Origin: Bombyx mori | Taxonomy: Eukaryota > Arthropoda > Insecta > Lepidoptera > Bombycidae | Direction: 5' to 3' | NCBI RefSeq assembly: GCF_030269925.1 | Contig: NC_085124.1 | Location: 9,486,001-9,550,000, forward strand | Length of the DNA: 64,000 nt | In this document: positions 58,901-64,000 of the stretch, piece by piece | How the letters are laid out: every line of letters begins with the position of its first letter | Position numbering within the stretch: the stretch's first letter is position 1 | The notes under the pieces: model-generated | Told to the model about the DNA's origin: nothing | Seen by the model: the letters and a program-made list of their open reading frames with translations, nothing else | Databases searched by the model: none | Program-made: the position numbers and the translations under genes

Positions 58901-61812
58901 CCTACGAGGGCAATAAAAAAAACTGGTGTATATTCACGTTGTCTATTCATGGGCTCTTGTAACACCTCAAAACCAAGCAATTCTAACTCGTCCATTGACT
59001 TACGATTTAAGATATGTTATAACAATGAACAAAAAAAACTCCGAAAGCTATTTTTTTTATTGCATTGGTGGGTGGACGAGCTCACGGCCCACCTGGTGTT
59101 AAGTGGTTACTGGAGCCCATAGACATCTACAACGTAAACCAAAAATTACGCGAACGTAAACCACTCACCTTGAGATATAAGTTTCAAGGTCTCAGTAACG
59201 GCTGCCCCGCGGTTCAAACCGAAACGAATTACTGCTTCACGGTAGAAATAGGCAGAGCGGTGGTACCTACCCGTGCGGACTCACAAGAGGTCCTACCACC
59301 AGTAAATAACTACAAAAACTTTATAGGTAATTTTTGTAATTGATGCCTTATACGTAGCTACAGCTTAAACTGTTAGAGAACAAAGTTGGGTTTGTTGAAT
59401 TTTTATTCGCACACACCTCACATATTGGTGTTTTTTTTTCAATGTTCTTGAATCAATCTACAAAACCTATGTAGCCTGCATAAACTAAAAACTTCAGTAT
59501 ATTTACTAAGTAACTATTTATTTATCTATTTATTATCATAATAGCACTAATAATGCTTTGATTAGTCTATAAACATTAATACTTTCTTCTTATTCCTAGT
59601 CGTACACTCTTGATAGAGTGGTCGTGGTCATGCATCAGTTGAATCCTGCGACACTGATGCTCTCACAATGCGACGCCATGTGGCACGGTGTTTCGGTGTA
59701 ATGTAATTATAAATGATGTAATTATTTATGATAAATTTACAATCAGCCAACACATATGGCCTTTTAAATAAGAATATAATTATATTAAGTTTAAAAACTA
59801 ATAAATTATTTTGTCTAACCACTTCATCAGGTCAGGACAAAGTACGTAATAAAATTATTCTATTGACAAATACGTGTGAAAATATTCGGATCTATCGAAA
59901 GACTTAAACAAAATTACGTTCAGAGACTTTAAAACAGCAACAGGTCAAGTTATTAAAACGTGCTAAAACGTTATTGAATGACTGGTTTTCATTTACGCTA
60001 GATAAATAAGATGAATGATCGATGTTACACAGCAGACCGCGTTATCTCTTCGATTATAAATAAAGTTATAAAACTCGACTAGTAGTTTTGTTATCGCCAC
60101 GTGTAAAATCATGTGCTTATTAATTATAATACTTATTGATAAGAACTCGTCTAGTTGAACCATGTTAGTCATCGATTTTCGAAAAACATATTAGTGATTT
60201 GAAAAACTACAAGAACGTGAAAAAGTTCTTGTAAATTAATTTATTCACTGTCAACAGTGGCAGACACATCTAAACCCATCTGATAGATAGTCGACGCAGG
60301 TCACGAGCATCGAAAAATCTATTATACTATTTAGTTTCTAGAACAATATTTTTTATACGCCTAACTATTAAACAAATTTTCGTTATTATCGTAAAAGTAT
60401 CGTGATAGTTCTAATGAATACTTGCCCTTTGCATTTTGAATCTTACAATGTTGAATACAATAAGGAGAATGAACGTTAAAATTAGGCCACGAACACAACT
60501 CTCATTGATTTAATTGTTGCTATCGATGTAAATGCTTGGTAAACTTTGAGCCCAAGTAAAGTTCAAATTAATTTATCGAAGCGACCTTGAACATTAAATA
60601 GATTCAAGAAGTATCTACTAGTAATCGAAATAGTCTGAAAACTATATACGGTTGCTTCAATTATTCATGCATGTACATAAATGTAGATAACGTGCTTGCT
60701 ATGATGATCCGCAACGTTGAAATGCTAATAGCAATATTCATGTAAAGATAAATACTTGTAGTAATAATAATTTTAAGTTTCGTGAACACGAAAGCGTAAT
60801 ACAAGGCCTATATTCTAACCCGGTAACCATACTCATAGTGCAACCTAACCCATGTATCAGCCCGCTGAGTTTTTCGCCGGATCTTCTCACCGGGTCGCGA
60901 TTCCGATCCGGTAGTAGATTCATCCGCGAAGCTGCTGCTCTCGAGTTGTTAGGTCTCCTTCTGAGGCACTCGGGCAGCTATTAGCGAATCCCACCCCTCC
61001 TGGCTGAGCCTTTGCTCGCCCACCTGTCCTGGTGAAACTGGAAAGGCCCCAGGGCCACCAGTATTCATTCAATCATAAAAACGACCTATGTTCTCTCGAG
61101 AACGTGAATCCTCTGAGTCGGTCTTTTTGGATATATGTAGTTACAGTGCACGTATTGCGATAAATTTAGCAAATAAGCATTTCCATTTAAATTTTTTAGG
61201 AATTATTTATTACGCGGTTTGCGATCGGAGTTGACTGATACAAAACGTAATGGAGGGAAAAAGCGCTATGACTCCTCCATGCGAATTTCGCTCTCTCTTG
61301 CGAGAGCTCTCTGTCTCTCTTTCTATGATATATATCTATTAAGTTTGTATGTTCGTATTTATAACTATTAATATTTCATCTAAAACATTAATATTTTTTT
61401 AGTAAAGATACATTTTCTTAATAAGGAAATCCGTTCCTTTTCGTTTTTCGTTCGCATTGGTTTTTTAGTGTTATTATGTCAGGAATCACCAGCATTTCAG
61501 CATCAACTGTTGCAATCATCATGTAGCTTTTCTACAAATAGTGTCAATGTCAATAGTTATCAAGCCAACAACTATTAAGTAAATTGCTAAACGATAATTC
61601 AGAAGATGCCTTTCGCATTCTACACGAATTATTTTGGGTCGTATACGTTTTTTAATTAATTGCAGTTGAAATACAACGGCAGTTCAATGACTGTGGCGTG
61701 AAAGCAATAGCCACTATTGAGATGTTCATGCCGGTGGCCCAGGAAGTCAGCAAGTCACTGAAAGATTACAAGGGAACCATTTGGGTTGGTGGCGAAGATG
61801 ATAAAGCAAAAG
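52917..61812 (+). CDS. Acyl-CoA synthetase, 4CL/luciferase type, 5' part
   Basis: This is an AMP-binding enzyme that activates a carboxylic acid with ATP and CoA, in the 4-coumarate-CoA ligase/luciferase-like group of insects. Three exons are in the window (52917-53171, 56785-56995, 61666-61812; phases 0, 1, then open at phase 1), about 204 residues; the rest lies past the right edge. The N-terminus (MASHLKAVRGNFARQILN, then RRDFATRT) is basic and may be a mitochondrial targeting sequence. Then come SSPWGEIQIGKETLTDHVF, RSYDYGMMRMMVERCANALV, KPGEKIGLILPNIPEFVVLIHGAMKAGLVVTFANPLYTA, and EIQRQFNDCGVKAIATIEMF. These match the N-terminal subdomain of the ANL superfamily. The P-loop (SSGTTG-type) and the A5-A10 motifs are not yet reached, so substrate class cannot be inferred. 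Introns are long and SINE-rich. Confidence 0.9.
54437..54705 (-). mobile_element. SINE with duplicated end, in acyl-CoA synthetase intron 1
   Basis: The Bm1/BmSE-type body is complete. At the right end ACAAGAGGTCCTACCACC occurs twice (about 54652 and 54678), a short local duplication. Confidence 0.88.
55170..55388 (+). mobile_element. Bm1/BmSE-type SINE in acyl-CoA synthetase intron 1
   Basis: Headless plus-strand copy from CTGGTGGTAGGAGCTCTTG to GGTGGGCTGTAAAAAAATA, followed by an AT-rich tail. Confidence 0.85.
56399..56745 (-). mobile_element. SINE just upstream of acyl-CoA synthetase exon 2
   Basis: Minus-strand copy from TTTTTTTATTGCTTAGATGG to GTCAATCGTGAAG, ending about 40 bp before exon 2. 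The tRNA head is missing. Confidence 0.88.
57895..58175. mobile_element. CTAGCTGACCCGGCAGAC dispersed repeat
   Basis: It starts CTAGCTGACCCGGCAGACTT and ends GCTCTCGAGTTTTAGCGAGACAAAC and an (AT)n tract. This start is a widespread lepidopteran repeat motif. The class is not resolved here. Confidence 0.65.
58436..58660 (-). mobile_element. GGCAGCGGCTTGG family, longer inverted copy
   Basis: Minus-strand version of the 34577-34830 structure: CCAAGCCGGTGCCTACCG, then CTCGTTTGAAGAAGGACATG, CGCTCGGGAAACACC and AAAAAAGATCTCTGGAAACG. The end-to-end agreement with 34577-34830 defines the longer unit. Confidence 0.75.
58811..58920 (+). mobile_element. GGCAGCGGCTTGG repeat copy
   Basis: Diverged short copy with GGTAGGCAGCGGCTTGGCTG and a GGGCAATAAAAAAA tail, about 150 bp from the longer inverted copy. 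Confidence 0.75.
59050..59305 (-). mobile_element. Bm1/BmSE-type SINE in acyl-CoA synthetase intron 2
   Basis: Headless copy with a short extra segment after AACGTAAA (CCAAAAATTACGCGAACGTAAA in place of the usual body, about 59137-59160). It ends GGTCCTACCACCAGTAA. Confidence 0.85.
59585..59700 (-). mobile_element. LINE tail fragment, inverted partner of 26540-26652
   Basis: CTTATTCCTAGTCGTACAC, GAGTGGTCGTGGTCATGCATCAG and AATCCTGCGAC are the complement of blocks at 26540-26652. Confidence 0.55.
59830..60820. other. Gene-free intron sequence
   Basis: AT-rich; I see no exon, no repeat copy and no notable structure. Confidence 0.4.
60830..61065. mobile_element. CACTGAGTTTCTCGC repeat family copy
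   Basis: CCGCTGAGTTTTTCGCCGGA, CGATTCCGATCCGGTAGTAG and CACCTGTCCTGGTGAAACTG match the long copy at 33670-34260. Confidence 0.7.
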
Positions 61813-62655
61813 GTAAGAGTTGTATCTTATCTTAGTTTGTATCTTACTTTATTTCATCGTCTTGATATGCTTATTCTTGGTACTGCTAATAGGTTTGTTT
61901 CTAAATCTATACGGATTCACGGTCCTACTTATTTTTATTGGAAAAGACTTATTAAAGTAGTGGGTTGATGGGTTAAAATTTTCAGTAAGGTTCATCGATT
62001 TTTGGGGCGGGGAGGAGGTAGGGGATGGGAGAGGGGCTTATTCCTTGTATCATCCCCGCGAAACCCCATGTTTATGAATGGTCATGGCTAATGTTTTCTG
62101 GTTAGAATAGCGCTATTTAGTCAAACCGGATGGGAGAGGACGGGCTCCCTCTACCATACCCCCTCCCAGTTTTACTCCGCTTTATCTCTGGCGCTGCGGG
62201 AAAAGTAGCCTTTCTCTTGAGTACCGAAGCACTGTCACTCATGCTCGATTCCCGCGCTTCGTCACAGCGAGCGAGGGCTAGTCTCCCTCCGCGCCTCAGG
62301 CTTTTTATATACACTCTCTCACTCACACACTCAGGGGTAGGCCAGACAAGACCACGTGGAAAGTGGGATGCTCTGATTCGGTTTTAAGTCACTTCATGTT
62401 CCATTTCACAGTATAAACAATAATTCGTTATTTTTTGTGTAAAACAAGTCAATGCAATTGCATAATACAGCAACAATTATTGTGCATATTAATTACAAAC
62501 CAAATGTAATATGTGAAAATAATAAAATTTATTTAGGTAAAAACATGAAAAAATTTAGTAACATACAGTTCAAACGTTAACGGAACGTGAAATGTCAGTT
62601 TTGACGTCTAATATGACAATTTTTCCAATTTTTATGGAAACTTAAATATTTATAT
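61813..62655. other. Intron sequence with a GC-rich block
   Basis: The stretch 62000-62400 is much more GC-rich than its surroundings, with pyrimidine-rich and G-rich runs. ORFs of 69 and 85 codons overlap here on opposite strands, but neither has a recognisable motif. I call no gene. Confidence 0.4.
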
Positions 62656-62659
62656 ATAT

Positions 62660-62935
62660 GAGTCGTCTATTATCAAAGGTGGCAATCTGTACATTTGGAC
62701 AAAAAATTTTTATTGATATGTCAATACAGATTTATTTGAATATAATCGTCACCTTCAAAGAATACGGTTCAAAACCTGCATTAAATAAAGGTTAATAGTT
62801 AACCTGTTATTTATCTAAGATGTCGTTCCGAAGAGTTTTGTGACTGCCAATGGAATACAAAGTCAATAATTCGTTTTTCTGATTTACCAATCATTGTCCA
62901 AAAGTCAGATTGCCGCCTTTGATAATAGTCGACTC
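62660..62935. mobile_element. MITE with GAGTCG ends, copy 3
   Basis: Opposite orientation to copies 1 and 2. The flanks are ATAT on both sides. Ends are GAGTCGTCTATTATC and GATAATAGTCGACTC. Confidence 0.9.
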
Positions 62936-62939
62936 ATAT

Positions 62940-63540
62940 ATCGTAAACCGTAACTTCTCGCAAATTGAACATTTGTAAAAAGCTTTCTATTTATGAGTAT
63001 TATCCACAAAAATAATGTGAACTTCTAAATTGATGGAGCATAACAGAAATTTTTGCCAAATTTATCTACAACGGCTATAACACATTGATAATTTTAATCG
63101 GCTAGGTTACGCTGACGTCTTCAATTATACTCTAGGAATGCACTACATACAGTTCACCGGCTTGACTGTAGTAGTCACATACTAGATACATACATATAGA
63201 TATAGAACACATACACATTAAGAGGTTGGAATGTTGCGCACTTTTGGATTTGAAGTCAAAGCTTCAATTTTATTCCTAGAAAACAGTAGTGCGTTTGAGA
63301 TTGTTCATTATATGTAAGAATGTACATCCGTAAATTAACAAAAAGATCTGAAATATGTTTTGCTTTTTAAGCAATTGCTCGAACAATCAGTTATGACGTA
63401 TTAATGAAATTGAATTTTAATTGACTAGTAAACGTTCTATTACTGGCTGTTACAATTTTCGATAAGTACATAATTGTTCTAGTTTCCGTCGGCTAATGAA
63501 ACGTACTTAATTAGTTGCAACAGAAACAGTTGATACAAGT
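62940..63540. other. Gene-free spacer between two MITE copies
   Basis: AT-rich intron or downstream sequence, no exon seen. Confidence 0.4.
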
Positions 63541-63816
63541 GAGTCGTCTATTATCAAAGGTGGCAATCTGTGCATTTGGACAAATTTTTTTTATTGATAT
63601 GTCAATACAGATTGATTAGAATATAATCGTCTCCTTCAAAGAATACGGTTCAAAACCTGCATTAAATAAAGGTTAATACTTAACCTGTTATTTATCTAAG
63701 ATGTCGTTCAGAAGAGTTTTGTGACTGCCAATGGAATACAAAGTCAATAATTCGTTTTTCTGATTTACCAATAATTGTCCAAAAGTCACATTGCCGGCTT
63801 TGATAATAGTCGACTC
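63541..63816. mobile_element. MITE with GAGTCG ends, copy 4
   Basis: Same orientation as copy 3, 605 bp further on. The flanks are AAGT on both sides (63537-63540 and 63817-63820), the clearest target duplication of the family. Confidence 0.92.
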
Positions 63817-64000
63817 AAGTGTAGGTACGAGTTACGGCATTCAATGAGAATTTGGTTGGACCCTAAACAAAAGAATAACTCTTACTTAACAAAAATACGT
63901 CTAACCTAACTACGGCATGTTACGCTATTCATATCATGTTTTATTGATTACTATATATTTGTGAAATTAATAATATATTAGTGCCTATGACGTACATAGT

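Noticed and set aside
62117..62387. Two overlapping ORFs in the GC-rich block
   Set aside because: They are on opposite strands over the same bases, with no motif, splice context or family resemblance.

Overview
The window looks like AT-rich nuclear DNA of a moth, most likely Bombyx (silkworm) or a close relative. The basis is the density of a tRNA-derived SINE of the Bm1/BmSE type (about seventeen recognisable copies plus decayed ones), intron-split insect genes with GT-AG junctions, and RTE-like LINE tails. The species is inferred, not proven. There are no prokaryotic operons, CRISPR arrays or rRNA genes.

Layout. At 0.9-5.3 kb on the minus strand lie two gene models I cannot name: a small coiled-coil protein and a Ser-rich, disordered protein. 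At 5.8-7.6 kb is repeat DNA with a foldback-like element and a clean hAT-type MITE. At 7.8-9.5 kb (+) is a four-exon beta-1,4-galactosyltransferase-family gene. Convergent to it, at 11.4-13.2 kb (-), is a four-exon MOSPD1-like gene. At 17.1-27.1 kb (-) is an eleven-exon NPRL3 gene (GATOR1 subunit). Divergent from it across about 1.1 kb, at 28.2-37.6 kb (+), is a ten-exon ACBD3 gene. At 41.2-51.3 kb (+) is a ten-exon ABCB10-like mitochondrial half-transporter. From 52.9 kb (+) to beyond the window edge are the first three exons of a 4CL/luciferase-type acyl-CoA synthetase. I assembled the gene models by hand from reading frame, splice sites and phase. The five finished named-family models keep consistent phase throughout and reach lengths sensible for their families.

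Functionally these are unrelated housekeeping genes: glycosylation, ER contact sites, amino-acid sensing to TORC1, Golgi acyl-CoA/GOLD scaffolding, mitochondrial ABC transport and acyl-CoA activation. Nothing shows a co-regulated cluster.

The most unusual content is mobile DNA. It includes a TTAA-flanked MITE split by a solo LTR, a 276-bp MITE family in four copies with 4-bp duplications, a decayed Tc1/mariner-like transposon in an ACBD3 intron, and a 232-bp tandem duplication. I found no convincing new biological system; the two unnamed genes at the left end are the best places to look for new protein biology.
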